DNA of 11,992 bases from Caulobacteraceae bacterium (GCA_003136615.1 PLFA01000127.1:2753-14744); one strand, 5' to 3'. Shown: positions 1 to 8,500, numbered from the stretch's first letter. Notes: a model not told the origin generated them from the sequence alone. Program-made: numbers and translations.

Positions 1-345
1 ATCATCAAGCTCTATGGCGCCGAGCCCGCGAACTTCCTCGATGTGGGCGGCGGCGCCTCCAAGGAAAAGGTCACGGCGGCCTTCAAGATCATCACAGCTG
101 ACCCGAACGTGAAGGGCATTCTGGTGAACATCTTCGGCGGCATCATGCGTTGCGACATCATCGCCGAGGGCGTGGTGGCCGCGGTTCGGGAAATGGGCCT
201 CGCCGTCCCCCTGGTGGTGCGACTGGAAGGCACCAATGTGGAGCTGGGCAAAAAGATCATCACCGAGAGCGGGCTCAATGTGATCGCCGCCAATGATCTC
301 GCGGACGGCGCGGCCAAGATCGTCAAGGCGGTTCGGGCGGCTTAG
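1..345 (+). CDS. sucC: Succinyl-CoA synthetase (ADP/GDP-forming) subunit beta, 3' end only
   Basis: This is the C-terminal 114 residues of the beta subunit; the start lies left of the window. The beta subunit carries the nucleotide-grasp and succinate-binding parts of succinyl-CoA synthetase, which works in the cytoplasm with SucD in the TCA cycle. The visible piece is the C-terminal ligase domain. It contains the family-typical segments [33 protein letters not shown] and [16 protein letters not shown], which line up closely with what I recall of E. coli SucC. The full protein is normally about 390-400 residues, so roughly 70% is missing. The frame is open from base 1 to a TAG stop at 343-345. 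The next gene on the same strand starts 46 bases later and is not sucD, which is unusual. The family call is very secure; ADP versus GDP preference cannot be read here. Confidence 0.97.
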   Translation: MIKLYGAEPANFLDVGGGASKEKVTAAFKIITADPNVKGILVNIFGGIMRCDIIAEGVVAAVREMGLAVPLVVRLEGTNVELGKKIITESGLNVIAANDLADGAAKIVKAVRAA

Positions 346-391
346 GACGAGAGGGCGGCGACGCCCACGAGACTTGAAAGAGGATAACGCC

Positions 392-949
392 TTGGCTTCA
401 CACCTCTCCGCCACGCTCGCCGTGCTCGCCCTCGCGGGGCTAGCCACGGGCACCCGCGCCCAGGCGACCGATCCGATCTTCGCCGCCTTTCACGATGTGT
501 GCATGGCCGCCGACACCGATCCCGCGGGGGTGACGACAGCCGCCGGGGCCCAGGGCTGGACCGCTGGCGGCGTGCCCGGTCAGCCGATCCCCGGATTCGC
601 GGTCACCGACAAGGTCACGGAGACCAAGAAGATCGGCGAGGCGAACCTTACCCTCTTTTCCTGGAAGGGCGCCAAAGGCCCTGTGATGGCGTCCGAGTGC
701 CAGATGCAGGTCAGCGAGGCGAACCTCGCAGGTCTTCAGAGAGACGCTGCGGCGGTCCTCGGCTTCGCTCCCAGCGACAACACGCCGGCCAAGATCGTGT
801 TTCAGTACGCCGGGCCCGCCAGCGCCCCGCACCCGATTTCGGACAAGAGCCAATTTGACGCCGCGGCCGGCGGCGGTGGACTTTACATCCTGACCTTATC
901 GGGGGCAGGCAAGGGCGCCTTCCTGGAACTGCTCAAGATCCACAAATAG
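392..949 (+). CDS. Small secreted protein of unknown function, between sucC and sucD
   Basis: I do not recognise a named function. The proposed protein is 185 residues from a TTG start at 392, chosen because AAGAGG (378-383) sits 8 bases upstream and because this start gives a clean signal peptide. That peptide has a hydrophobic core LSATLAVLALAGLA and an AxA-like end at TRA (residues 21-23), so export to the periplasm is predicted. Longer readings starting at 293 overlap the end of sucC and put a highly Arg-rich leader in front of the signal peptide, so I reject them. The mature part has two cysteines (C37, C103) that could form a disulfide, a WKGAKGP segment and a GGGLYILTLSG segment near the C terminus. 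It resembles the many short secreted hypothetical proteins of Caulobacterales, but this is an impression only. Its spacing suggests it is transcribed with sucC and sucD. Confidence 0.72.
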   Translation: MASHLSATLAVLALAGLATGTRAQATDPIFAAFHDVCMAADTDPAGVTTAAGAQGWTAGGVPGQPIPGFAVTDKVTETKKIGEANLTLFSWKGAKGPVMASECQMQVSEANLAGLQRDAAAVLGFAPSDNTPAKIVFQYAGPASAPHPISDKSQFDAAAGGGGLYILTLSGAGKGAFLELLKIHK

Positions 950-960
950 GGGCGCGCCCC
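949..960. repeat. 12-base GC palindrome at the stop of the secreted-protein gene
   Basis: GGGGCGCGCCCC is a perfect palindrome that begins on the last base of the TAG stop (947-949) and lies in the 54-base gap before sucD. As RNA it could form only a 4-bp stem if a 4-base loop is allowed, and no T run follows, so it is not a convincing terminator. It may simply be a by-product of high GC content. Confidence 0.35.
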
Positions 961-1003
961 GACCCCATCTCGTACCTTCCCCGCGACCTTAGAGAACCAC
1001 TCC

Positions 1004-1882
1004 ATGTCCATTCTGATTGGCTCCGAAACCCGCGTCATCTGCCAGGGCGTGACCGGCGCGCAGGGCACCTTCCACACCGAGCAGGCCATTGCCTACGGCA
1101 CCGCGATGGTGGGCGGCGTATCGCCCGGCAAGGGCGGATCGACTCATCTGGGCCTGCCCGTCTTCGACACCGTCAGCGAAGCGGCCGCCGCCACCCAGCC
1201 GGACGCCTCGGTGATCTATGTCCCGCCGCCCTTCGCCGCCGACGCCATTCTGGAGGCCATTGACGCCGAGATCCCGCTTATCGTCTGCATCACCGAGGGC
1301 ATTCCGGTGGCGGATATGGTGGCGGTCAAGCGCGCGCTCTCCGGCTCCGCCTCGCGCCTGATTGGCCCCAATTGCCCGGGTGTCCTGACGCCTGGCGCCT
1401 GCAAGATCGGCATCATGCCCGGCAATATCTTTCGCAACGGCTCGGTGGGCGTGGTTTCCCGCTCGGGCACGCTCACCTACGAGGCCGTGTTCCAGACGAG
1501 CCAGGTGGGCCTCGGCCAAACCACTGCGGTGGGCATTGGCGGCGATCCGGTGAAAGGCACCGAATTCATCGACATCCTGGAGATGTTCCTGGCCGATCCG
1601 GCCACGGAGTCGATCATCATGATCGGCGAGATCGGCGGCTCCGCCGAAGAAGATGCGGCGGCCTTCATCAAGGCGTCGAAGATCCGCAAGCCCATGGTTG
1701 GCTTCATCGCCGGCCGCACCGCGCCGCCGGGCCGGCGGATGGGCCATGCCGGGGCGATTATCTCTGGCGGCAAAGGCGGGGCTGAAGACAAGATCTCGGC
1801 CATGGAAGCGGCCGGCATCCGTGTCTCGCCATCGCCCGCGGCCCTCGGCCAGACGCTTCTGGAAGTGCTTAAAGCCGCCTGA
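1004..1882 (+). CDS. sucD: Succinyl-CoA synthetase subunit alpha
   Basis: The alpha subunit (292 residues) binds CoA and carries the phosphohistidine that relays phosphate between succinyl-CoA and the nucleotide. It acts as a complex with SucC in the cytoplasm. The N-terminal CoA-binding Rossmann segment [11 protein letters not shown] is at residues 15-25, GPNCPG at 121-126, and the GHAGAI motif places the phosphorylated histidine at H248, matching E. coli His246 closely. The C terminus [15 protein letters not shown] is also typical, and the length matches the family norm of about 290. The ATG start at 1004 has AGAGA (991-995) 8 bases upstream and gives the standard N terminus. The gene lies 54 bases after the secreted-protein gene and 88 bases before the DUF2076-type gene. 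No key residue is missing. Confidence 0.98.
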   Translation: MSILIGSETRVICQGVTGAQGTFHTEQAIAYGTAMVGGVSPGKGGSTHLGLPVFDTVSEAAAATQPDASVIYVPPPFAADAILEAIDAEIPLIVCITEGIPVADMVAVKRALSGSASRLIGPNCPGVLTPGACKIGIMPGNIFRNGSVGVVSRSGTLTYEAVFQTSQVGLGQTTAVGIGGDPVKGTEFIDILEMFLADPATESIIMIGEIGGSAEEDAAAFIKASKIRKPMVGFIAGRTAPPGRRMGHAGAIISGGKGGAEDKISAMEAAGIRVSPSPAALGQTLLEVLKAA

Positions 1883-1887
1883 GGCGG
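1875..1887 (+). other. Short stem-loop spanning the sucD stop codon
   Basis: CCGCC (1875-1879) and GGCGG (1883-1887) are complementary across the TGA stop (1880-1882), giving a 5-bp all-GC stem with a three-base loop. No T tract follows, so it is not a standard intrinsic terminator. It could slow ribosomes or protect the 3' end of the upstream message, but it is short enough to arise by chance in DNA this GC-rich. A second perfect palindrome, GAGGCGCCTC, lies at 1935-1944 in the same gap. Confidence 0.3.
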
Positions 1888-1970
1888 TACGCCTGGACGC
1901 GCGGCAGCCGGGTCCCCACATATCGATGGGGCGCGAGGCGCCTCACATTCTCTACCCCGGATTAGGACTC

Positions 1971-2585
1971 ATGACTCCCGACGAACAAGATCTTCTGCAG
2001 CGTTTTCTCCAGGATCTCACCCAGACGCGGCCCGGCCCGAAGGATCCGGACGCCGACGCCATGATCAGCCAGGCGCTGCGATCATCCCCGGACGCGGCCT
2101 ATGTGCTGGTTCAGCACGCGATTCTCTCGGACCAGGCGCTGCATGCCGCCCAGGACCAGATCGCTCAGCTTCAGGGCCAGTTGCGCGGCGCTCCGGCTCA
2201 GGCGGCGCCAACGACCTTCCTTGGCGGGCGCAGCCCCTGGGCTCAGGCCGCCGCGCCGGCGCCCGATCAGTATCAGGCCGCGCCGCCGCCGCCCGCGCCC
2301 GGATTCTTCGGGGCGGGGCCGTTCAACAATAGCGGCGGTCTCGGGAGTTTCCTGCGTAGCGCCGGAACCACCGCCGCGGGAGTCGCCGGCGGCGCCCTGC
2401 TCTTCGAGGGCGTCAGCAGCCTCTTCGGAGGCCATGGCGGGGGTTTTGGTGGATTTGGCGGCGGTTTCGGCGGCCAACCCGCGGAGGTGGTCGAGAACAA
2501 CTATTACGGCGACCAGGGCGGCGGCGATCCCGGCGCCGACTGGGGCGGCGGTGGCGGAGATGACGGCGGTTCTTTCGATACCTGA
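1971..2585 (+). CDS. DUF2076-type glycine-rich protein between sucD and sucA
   Basis: The predicted protein is 204 residues. Its N terminus MTPDEQDLLQRFLQDL, followed by a helical stretch (LSDQALHAAQDQIAQLQGQL), matches the DUF2076 family, often labelled a periplasmic ligand-binding sensor protein although no function is established. After a Pro/Ala-rich linker (about residues 80-118) comes a short alanine/glycine segment SAGTTAAGVAGGALLFEGVSSLF, a Gly/Phe-rich run (153-168) and an acidic Gly-rich tail (181-204) preceded by EVVENNYYGD, the recurrent tail pattern of this family. No classical signal peptide is seen, so a periplasmic location is doubtful. The ATG at 1971 is chosen because the family begins MTP; its ribosome site (AGGA, 1964-1967) is unusually close. 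An in-frame ATG at 1926 would add 15 residues. It lies 88 bases after sucD on the same strand. Confidence 0.82.
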   Translation: MTPDEQDLLQRFLQDLTQTRPGPKDPDADAMISQALRSSPDAAYVLVQHAILSDQALHAAQDQIAQLQGQLRGAPAQAAPTTFLGGRSPWAQAAAPAPDQYQAAPPPPAPGFFGAGPFNNSGGLGSFLRSAGTTAAGVAGGALLFEGVSSLFGGHGGGFGGFGGGFGGQPAEVVENNYYGDQGGGDPGADWGGGGGDDGGSFDT

Positions 2586-2755
2586 GCTGGGTGCATGAGG
2601 TTTGAAGGCGCGCAAACTGATCAATTGTCATCCGGCCGCCGCGATTTTTCTTAAGGCGGACCGCTAAGGGTTCATCGAAGATACACCTTAGGGTAGTTAA
2701 GTAAGCACGCGCCGTCGCTCCCCGAGGATTTGTGGGCGACGCGGGACGAGAGACA
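2586..2755 (+). promoter_or_regulatory. Gap upstream of sucA with an inverted repeat, possible promoter/operator
   Basis: This 170-base gap is the second longest in the window and clearly more AT-rich in its middle than its surroundings. It contains an inverted repeat CTAAGG (2664-2669) / CCTTAG (2686-2691) with a 16-base spacer that holds TTCATCGAA, itself a TTC-N3-GAA dyad. TTGTCA at 2625-2630 could be a -35 element, but no good -10 sits at the right distance. CCGCC (2636-2640 region) can pair with GGCGG (2655-2659) around a T-rich loop, which could be a weak terminator after the DUF2076-type gene. A separate sucAB-lpdA promoter here is plausible but not shown. Confidence 0.35.
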
Positions 2756-5707
2756 ATGGCCGACGACTCCGGACGATTGAACGATATTCTGGCGGAAACC
2801 GCCTTCCTCTATGGGGCCAATGCGGCGTTCGTGGAGGATCTACAGGCCAAGTGGGCGGCTGACCCAACATCAGTGGCGCCCTCCTGGCGGGAATTCTTCG
2901 CCACCCTGGCCGATTCGCCGGACGCCGTGCGCCATGCGGAGACACCGCCAACCTGGACGCCTGACGCCCCTGCCGCGGCGCGGCCCGATTGGCTGAGCGC
3001 CATCGATGGCCTGTGGCCGGTGGTGGAGGCCAAGCTTGGCCAGAAGATCGCGTCCCAGTCGCCGGGCGCCAGTCAGGATGAGATCCGCGCCAGGACTCTC
3101 GATTCCCTGCGCGCCATCATGATGATCCGGGCCTATCGCATGCGCGGCCATCTCAAGGCTCACCTCGATCCCTTGGGCATCGCGGTGACCGACGGCGACG
3201 CGTCCGAACTCGACCCAGCCACCTATGGATTTTCCGAGTCCGATTTCGACCGGCCCATCTTCCTGGACTTCGTGCTGGGCCTGGAGACCGCGTGCCTGCG
3301 CGATATCCTGGCGATCCTGCGGCGCACCTACTGCGGCAATGTCGGCGTGCAATACATGCACATCAGCGATCCGGCCGAGAAGGCGTGGATGCAGAGGCGC
3401 ATCGAGGGCCGCGACAACGAAATCATTTTCACCAAGGAAGGCAAGATCGCCATCCTCAAGAAGCTGATCGAGGCGGAAGGCTTCGAGCGATTTCTGGCCC
3501 GTCGCTATCCCGGCGCCAAGCGCTTCGGTCTGGATGGCGCCGAGGCCGCCGTGCCGGCCCTGGAGCAGATCATCAAGCGCGGGGGCGCCCTGGGCGTCAG
3601 AGACATCATTCTCGGCATGCCCCATCGCGGGCGCTTGAATGTTCTGGCCGCGGTGATGGGTAAGCCCTACCGGGCCATCTTCCACGAGTTCCAGGGCGGA
3701 ACGTCTCTGCCTGAGGACATCGAAGGCTCGGGCGATGTGAAATACCACCTGGGCGCCTCCTCGGACCGGGAGTTCGACGGCAACACCGTGCACCTCTCGC
3801 TCACGGCCAATCCGAGCCACCTGGAAATCGTGAACCCGGTGGTCCTGGGCAAGGCTCGCGCCAAGCAGGCCTTCACCTTAAGGGAAAATCGCGACGCCGG
3901 ACGGGGTCATGTCCTGCCTCTTCTCATGCATGGCGACGCCGCTTTCGCCGGCCAGGGCGTGGTCGCGGAATGCTTCAATCTCATGGGCATTCGCGGCTAT
4001 CGGACGGGCGGGGCCGTCCATTTCATTGTCAATAACCAGATCGGCTTCACCACCAACCCTCGATACAGCCGAACAAGCCCTTATCCCTCGGACAGCGCCT
4101 TGATGGTTGAGGCGCCCATCTTCCACGTCAATGGCGATGATCCCGAGGCGGTGACCTTCGCCACCCGCGTCGCGGTGGAATATCGCCAGGAATTCGCCAA
4201 GGACGTGGTCATCGACATGTTCTGCTATCGCCGCTTCGGCCATAACGAAGGCGACGATCCCACCATGACCCAGCCCCTTATGTACCGGTCCATCAGGGCT
4301 CATCCCTCCACCCGTGAAATCTATTCGCAGCGCTTGGTGGCCGAAGGCGTGGCCACGGCGGAGGAGGTCGAGACATGGGTGGCTGAGTTCGCCGCCTTCC
4401 TCGATCAGGAGTTTGAAGCGGGCAAGACCTGGCACGCGGACCGGGCCGATTGGCTTGACGGCAAGTGGGCGGGTTTGGCCCTCCCCAAGACCGAAGAGCG
4501 GCGCGGCGATACCGCCGTCCCGCGCCAGAAGCTCAAGGATCTGGGCGCTAAATTCACGGCGATCCCCGAAGGCCTGGATGTCCATAAGACGGTGGCCCGG
4601 GTCATCGAGTCACGTCGCCAGGCCATCGCCACTGGCGAGGACCTCGACTGGGCGACCGGTGAACATCTGGCCTTCGCGAGCCTGCTCGATCAGGGCTTTC
4701 CCGTGCGCTTGTCCGGCCAGGACAGCGTCCGTGGCACCTTCGTCCAGCGGCACTGCGACCTGATCGACCAGACCACCGAGGTTCACTACACGCCTCTACA
4801 GCACCTGCGCCCGGGCCAAGCCCATTTCGAGGCTCTGGATTCCGCGCTCTCGGAAGTGGCGGTCCTGGGCTTTGAATACGGCTTCTCCCTCACCGATCCC
4901 AAGACCTTGACCCTTTGGGAGGCCCAGTTCGGTGACTTCGCCAATGGGGCCCAGGTCGTGATCGACCAGTTCGTGTCCTCCGCCGAGCGCAAGTGGCTCA
5001 GGATGTCAGGTCTCGTGATGCTGCTGCCTCACGGCTATGAAGGCCAAGGGCCGGAACACTCCTCCGCGCGGCTTGAGCGCTATCTGCAGCTCTGCGCCGA
5101 GGACAATATGCAGGTGGCCAACTGCACCACCCCGGCCAACTATTTCCACATCCTGCGTCGCCAGATGCTGCGCGAATTCCGCAAGCCCCTGATTCTGATG
5201 ACGCCCAAGTCGCTCCTGCGGCACAAGAAAGCCGTCTCAAGCCTGGCGGACATGGCCGAAGGATCCTCCTTCCACCGCGTCCTGCGCGACGACGCCGAGG
5301 CGGGCCGCCACACGAGCCTCAAACTCAAGGCTGACGCAAAGATCCGTCGGGTCGTTCTCTGTTCCGGCAAGGTTTATTATGACCTGTTGGAAGAACGCGA
5401 AAAGCGCGGGGCGGACGACATCTATCTGATGCGTCTGGAGCAGTTTTATCCGTGGCCGATGAAGTCGCTGAGTAGTGAATTGGCGCGCTTCAAGGATGCG
5501 GAACTCGTCTGGTGCCAGGAAGAGCCTAAGAACATGGGCGGCTGGACCTTCGTCGATCCCTGGCTGGAGCTTACCCTCGCCAAGCTCAATATCGCCGCCA
5601 AGCGCGCGCGTTATGCTGGCCGACCGGCTTCCGCCTCAACCGCCGCGGGTCAGATGAGCCGGCACATGAAAGAGCTGCAAACCTTCCTGGCCCAGGCGCT
5701 GGGCTGA
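2756..5707 (+). CDS. sucA: 2-oxoglutarate dehydrogenase E1 component
   Basis: E1 decarboxylates 2-oxoglutarate with thiamine diphosphate and hands the succinyl group to the lipoyl arm of SucB. The protein is 983 residues from the ATG at 2756, in line with alphaproteobacterial E1o. The N-terminal helix (ETAFLYGANAAFVEDLQAKW) is the usual E2-contact segment. The thiamine-binding region shows MPHRGRLNVL (H290), TANPSHLEIVNPVV, LMHGDAAFAGQGVVAE, NNQIGFTTNP and the metal-binding GDDPEAV (D461), then RFGHNEGDDP. The pyrimidine-binding domain has LPHGYEGQGPEHSSAR (H759, H768), and the C-terminal domain ends with EEPKNMGGW and a helical tail. The start is chosen for MADDSGRLNDIL, with GAGAG just upstream; an in-frame GTG at 2732 with GAGGA (2724-2728) would add 8 residues and cannot be excluded. 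sucB follows after 90 bases. Confidence 0.98.
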   Translation: MADDSGRLNDILAETAFLYGANAAFVEDLQAKWAADPTSVAPSWREFFATLADSPDAVRHAETPPTWTPDAPAAARPDWLSAIDGLWPVVEAKLGQKIASQSPGASQDEIRARTLDSLRAIMMIRAYRMRGHLKAHLDPLGIAVTDGDASELDPATYGFSESDFDRPIFLDFVLGLETACLRDILAILRRTYCGNVGVQYMHISDPAEKAWMQRRIEGRDNEIIFTKEGKIAILKKLIEAEGFERFLARRYPGAKRFGLDGAEAAVPALEQIIKRGGALGVRDIILGMPHRGRLNVLAAVMGKPYRAIFHEFQGGTSLPEDIEGSGDVKYHLGASSDREFDGNTVHLSLTANPSHLEIVNPVVLGKARAKQAFTLRENRDAGRGHVLPLLMHGDAAFAGQGVVAECFNLMGIRGYRTGGAVHFIVNNQIGFTTNPRYSRTSPYPSDSALMVEAPIFHVNGDDPEAVTFATRVAVEYRQEFAKDVVIDMFCYRRFGHNEGDDPTMTQPLMYRSIRAHPSTREIYSQRLVAEGVATAEEVETWVAEFAAFLDQEFEAGKTWHADRADWLDGKWAGLALPKTEERRGDTAVPRQKLKDLGAKFTAIPEGLDVHKTVARVIESRRQAIATGEDLDWATGEHLAFASLLDQGFPVRLSGQDSVRGTFVQRHCDLIDQTTEVHYTPLQHLRPGQAHFEALDSALSEVAVLGFEYGFSLTDPKTLTLWEAQFGDFANGAQVVIDQFVSSAERKWLRMSGLVMLLPHGYEGQGPEHSSARLERYLQLCAEDNMQVANCTTPANYFHILRRQMLREFRKPLILMTPKSLLRHKKAVSSLADMAEGSSFHRVLRDDAEAGRHTSLKLKADAKIRRVVLCSGKVYYDLLEEREKRGADDIYLMRLEQFYPWPMKSLSSELARFKDAELVWCQEEPKNMGGWTFVDPWLELTLAKLNIAAKRARYAGRPASASTAAGQMSRHMKELQTFLAQALG

Positions 5708-5748
5708 TATCACGGCTGCCCCAATCCCTTTCGCGCTTAAGAGGTCGG

Positions 5749-5768
5749 CGCCGCGCTCAAGAGCGGCG
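5749..5768 (+). other. Imperfect hairpin between sucA and sucB
   Basis: Bases 5749-5757 can pair with 5762-5768 to give a 7-bp GC-rich stem with a two-base bulge (5754-5755) and a CAAG loop. No T tract follows and sucB continues 30 bases later, so it is unlikely to end transcription outright. It might tune the relative amounts of E1 and E2 by partial termination or message processing. The rest of this 90-base gap shows only the sucB ribosome site GGAGA at 5782-5786. Confidence 0.3.
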
Positions 5769-5797
5769 GGCCTGACAATCCGGAGACCGCGTCTACC

Positions 5798-7027
5798 ATG
5801 ACCGACATCATGACCCCCGCGCTCGGCGAATCCGTCACCGAGGCGACAGTCGCGCGTTGGGCCAAGAAGGCCGGAGAGGCGGTCAAGCGCGATGAGGTGA
5901 TCGTCGAACTTGAGACCGACAAGGTGAGCCTCGAAGTGTCCGCGCCCGAGGACGGGGTCTTAAGCGAAATCAACGCTGAGGAAGGCGCCACGGTGGTTCC
6001 CGGCCAGAAGCTGGGTGTCGTGGGCGCTGGGACGGCCGCGGCCAAGTCGGCCCCGCCCGCTGCGTCCAAGGCTGAGCCGCCTCCGCCCGCGCCCAAGGCC
6101 GAAGCCGCGCCCGCCGCCACGGCGGACCCCGCGCCGGTCACCGCCGCGGCCGCGACGCTTCCCCCCTCCGTGCGTCGTATCGTCGAGGAGAGCGGACTGG
6201 ACCCCGCCGGCGTCTCCGGGACGGGAAAGGACGGGCGACTGACCAAGGGCGACGCCCTGGCCGCCTTGGCCGCGCGCGCCGCCCCCCCGGCCGCCGCGCC
6301 CGTCGCTCGGCCGGTCCGGGAGATCCATGAACGCGAGGAGCGGGTTCCAATGACCCGCTTGCGTCAGACCATCGCGCGGCGCCTCAAGGAGGCGCAACAG
6401 ACGGCGGCCATGCTGACGACCTTCAACGAGGTCGATATGAGCGCGGTCATGGCGCTTCGCAATCAGTACAAGGACGTTTTCGAAAAGCGCCACGGGGTGA
6501 AGCTCGGCTTCATGGGGTTCTTCGTGAAGGCCTGTATCTTCGCGCTGAAGGATGTCCCGGCGGTGAACGCAGAGATCGACGGGACCGACCTCGTTTATAA
6601 GAACCACTATGATATCGGGGTCGCGGTGGGGACCGAGAAGGGTCTGGTGGTCCCGGTTCTTCGGGATGCGGACGAACTCACCCTGGCCGGCGTGGAAAGC
6701 GGCATCGCCGCCCTCGGCAAGAAGGCCAGGGATGGGCATCTCGCTTTGGAGGACCTGCAGGGGGGCACCTTCACCATTTCCAATGGCGGGGTTTATGGCT
6801 CCCTGATGTCCACGCCGATCCTCAACGCCCCGCAGTCCGGCGTTCTGGGAATGCACAAGATCCAGGATCGGCCGGTGGTCGTCGGCGGCCAGATCGTCGT
6901 GCGGCCCATGATGTATCTGGCGCTGTCCTATGATCACCGGGTTGTGGACGGCCAGGGCGCCGTGACCTTCCTGGTCAAGGTCAAGGAACACATCGAGGAT
7001 CCCCAGCGCCTATTGCTGGACGTCTGA
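5798..7027 (+). CDS. sucB: 2-oxoglutarate dehydrogenase E2, dihydrolipoyllysine succinyltransferase
   Basis: E2 is the core of the complex: its lipoyl arm takes the succinyl group from SucA, passes it to CoA, and is reoxidised by LpdA. The 409-residue protein has one lipoyl domain (residues 1-75) with the lipoylated lysine at K42 in [10 protein letters not shown] long Ala/Pro/Lys linker (about 77-120) leads to a peripheral-subunit-binding domain (121-157, [14 protein letters not shown] to TKGDALAAL), then a second Ala/Pro linker and the catalytic domain (about 183-409). The active site is SYDHRVVDG, with H380 and D384. [13 protein letters not shown] is the usual succinyltransferase C terminus and separates it from pyruvate dehydrogenase E2. 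The ATG at 5798 gives the standard [13 protein letters not shown] start, and GGAGA lies 11 bases upstream. lpdA starts 35 bases downstream, so co-transcription is very likely. Confidence 0.98.
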   Translation: MTDIMTPALGESVTEATVARWAKKAGEAVKRDEVIVELETDKVSLEVSAPEDGVLSEINAEEGATVVPGQKLGVVGAGTAAAKSAPPAASKAEPPPPAPKAEAAPAATADPAPVTAAAATLPPSVRRIVEESGLDPAGVSGTGKDGRLTKGDALAALAARAAPPAAAPVARPVREIHEREERVPMTRLRQTIARRLKEAQQTAAMLTTFNEVDMSAVMALRNQYKDVFEKRHGVKLGFMGFFVKACIFALKDVPAVNAEIDGTDLVYKNHYDIGVAVGTEKGLVVPVLRDADELTLAGVESGIAALGKKARDGHLALEDLQGGTFTISNGGVYGSLMSTPILNAPQSGVLGMHKIQDRPVVVGGQIVVRPMMYLALSYDHRVVDGQGAVTFLVKVKEHIEDPQRLLLDV

Positions 7028-7062
7028 GCCTCTCACATCCACAAGGAAAAGGGGCCGTTCAC

Positions 7063-8460
7063 ATGGCCGAATATGATGTCGTCATCATCGGTGGCGGCCC
7101 TGGCGGCTACAATGCGGCGATCCGCGCCGGGCAACTAGGCCTGAGGGCCGCCTGTGTGGAGCTGCGGGGGACCCTCGGCGGCACATGCCTCAACGTGGGC
7201 TGCATTCCGTCTAAGTCACTGCTCCACGCCTCGGAGCTCTATGAGCTCGCGGTAAAGGACTTCGCGGGCCTGGGCATTGATGTGGAGGCCAAGCTCAATC
7301 TGCCCGCCATGATGAAGCAGAAGGCCGAGTCCGTGGGGCAACTCACCAAGGGCATCGAATTCCTCTTCAAGAAGAACAAGGTGGACTGGATCAAGGGCGC
7401 GGGTCGGCTGGCGGGGCCAGGCAAAGTGGAGGTCACCGCCCCCGACGGAACCGTCTTAATCCTTGAAACCAAGGCGATCGTCATCGCCACCGGCTCAGAG
7501 CCCGCGCCGCTGCCTGGGGTGAGCGTGGACCAAGGGCGAATCGTCGACTCCACGGGGGCCCTGGACTTGCCGGAGGTCCCCAAGCATCTGGTGGTGATCG
7601 GCGCCGGGGTGATTGGCCTGGAACTGGGCTCCGTCTGGCGCCGGCTCGGGGCGGCGGTGACTGTGGTGGAGTTTTTGGACCGCATCACGCCGACGCTCGA
7701 CGGCGACACCGCCAAGACACTGCAACGCACCCTGACCAAACAGGGCATGGTCTTCAAATTGGGGGCTAAGGTCACCGGCGCCACGCTCACCAATAAGGGC
7801 GTCACCCTCAACATCGAACCCGCGGCCGGCGGCCCGGCGGAGACCCTGGAGGCGGACTATGTGCTGCTCGCCATTGGTCGACGGCCGTTCACCCAGGATC
7901 TGGGTCTGGAGACAGCGGGCGTGACCGTCGATCGTCGGGGCTTCATCGAAACGCATCACTTCGCCACCAATGTTCCGGGGATTTACGCCATTGGCGATGT
8001 GACCCAGGGCCCCATGCTCGCTCACAAGGCCGAAGACGAAGCCGTGGCCTGCATCGAGGTCATCTCCGGCAAAGCTGGCCACGTGAACTATGCGGTCATT
8101 CCCAATGTTATCTACACCTTCCCCGAGGTGGCTGCGGTCGGGGCCACGGAGGAGGAGCTGAAGGCGGACGGCGTCGCCTATAAGGTCGGGAAGTTTCCTT
8201 TCAGCGCCAATTCCCGCGCCAAGGTCAATCACGAGGCGGAGGGCTTCGTTAAGGTCCTGGCCGACGCGAACACCGACAAGATCCTGGGCGTTCACATGAT
8301 CGGGCCCGATGTGAGTGAGATGATCGGCGAATATTGCGTGGCCATGGAGTTTGGCGCCTCTTCCGAAGACGTGGCCCGCACCTGCCACCCCCACCCCACA
8401 CGCTCGGAGGCCCTGCGCCAGGCGGCCATGGGGGTGGAGGGCTGGACGATGCAGGTCTAG
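7063..8460 (+). CDS. lpdA: Dihydrolipoyl dehydrogenase (E3)
   Basis: E3 reoxidises the dihydrolipoyl arm of SucB with FAD and NAD+, producing NADH. The 465-residue protein is full length. It starts with the FAD-binding GGGPGGY (residues 10-16) and carries the redox-active disulfide in [13 protein letters not shown] (C42, C47). It has the NAD-binding GAGVIG (180-185), the second FAD contact AIGDV (D312) and the C-terminal HPHPTRSE with catalytic H444 and E449. The ATG at 7063 is preceded by a strong purine stretch, AAGGAAAAGGGG, ending 8 bases upstream. Because it is the last gene of the suc cluster it is most likely the E3 that serves 2-oxoglutarate dehydrogenase; whether other complexes share it cannot be seen. 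It ends with TAG at 8460, and a 210-base gap follows. Confidence 0.98.
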   Translation: MAEYDVVIIGGGPGGYNAAIRAGQLGLRAACVELRGTLGGTCLNVGCIPSKSLLHASELYELAVKDFAGLGIDVEAKLNLPAMMKQKAESVGQLTKGIEFLFKKNKVDWIKGAGRLAGPGKVEVTAPDGTVLILETKAIVIATGSEPAPLPGVSVDQGRIVDSTGALDLPEVPKHLVVIGAGVIGLELGSVWRRLGAAVTVVEFLDRITPTLDGDTAKTLQRTLTKQGMVFKLGAKVTGATLTNKGVTLNIEPAAGGPAETLEADYVLLAIGRRPFTQDLGLETAGVTVDRRGFIETHHFATNVPGIYAIGDVTQGPMLAHKAEDEAVACIEVISGKAGHVNYAVIPNVIYTFPEVAAVGATEEELKADGVAYKVGKFPFSANSRAKVNHEAEGFVKVLADANTDKILGVHMIGPDVSEMIGEYCVAMEFGASSEDVARTCHPHPTRSEALRQAAMGVEGWTMQV

Positions 8461-8500
8461 GCGCAGAGCCGATCTCATCGACTGAAGTGCGCGTGGTCGC

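Noticed and set aside
293..391. Upstream extension of the secreted-protein frame overlapping sucC
   Set aside because: The extra residues are strongly Arg-rich, overlap sucC, and would bury the signal peptide. A ribosome site supports 392.
989..1921. Long open frame on the - strand (310 codons) covering sucD
   Set aside because: It lies opposite a fully conserved gene, its translation is rich in Arg, Gly, His and Ala with no recognisable domain, and long antisense frames are expected in GC-rich coding DNA.
1653..1970. Upstream extension of the DUF2076-type reading frame into sucD
   Set aside because: The extension overlaps the sucD coding sequence out of frame and is Arg/Pro-rich. The family N terminus MTPDEQ begins at 1971.
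2427..2474. Gly/Phe codon repeats considered as a tandem DNA repeat
   Set aside because: The unit is irregular at the DNA level and is better described as a low-complexity protein segment typical of this family's C-terminal half.
2870..3820. Open frame on the - strand (316 codons) opposite sucA; similar frames lie opposite sucB (5960-6991) and lpdA (7495-8517)
   Set aside because: All are antisense to conserved enzymes, have no credible ribosome site or domain, and follow the codon-position GC bias of the real genes.
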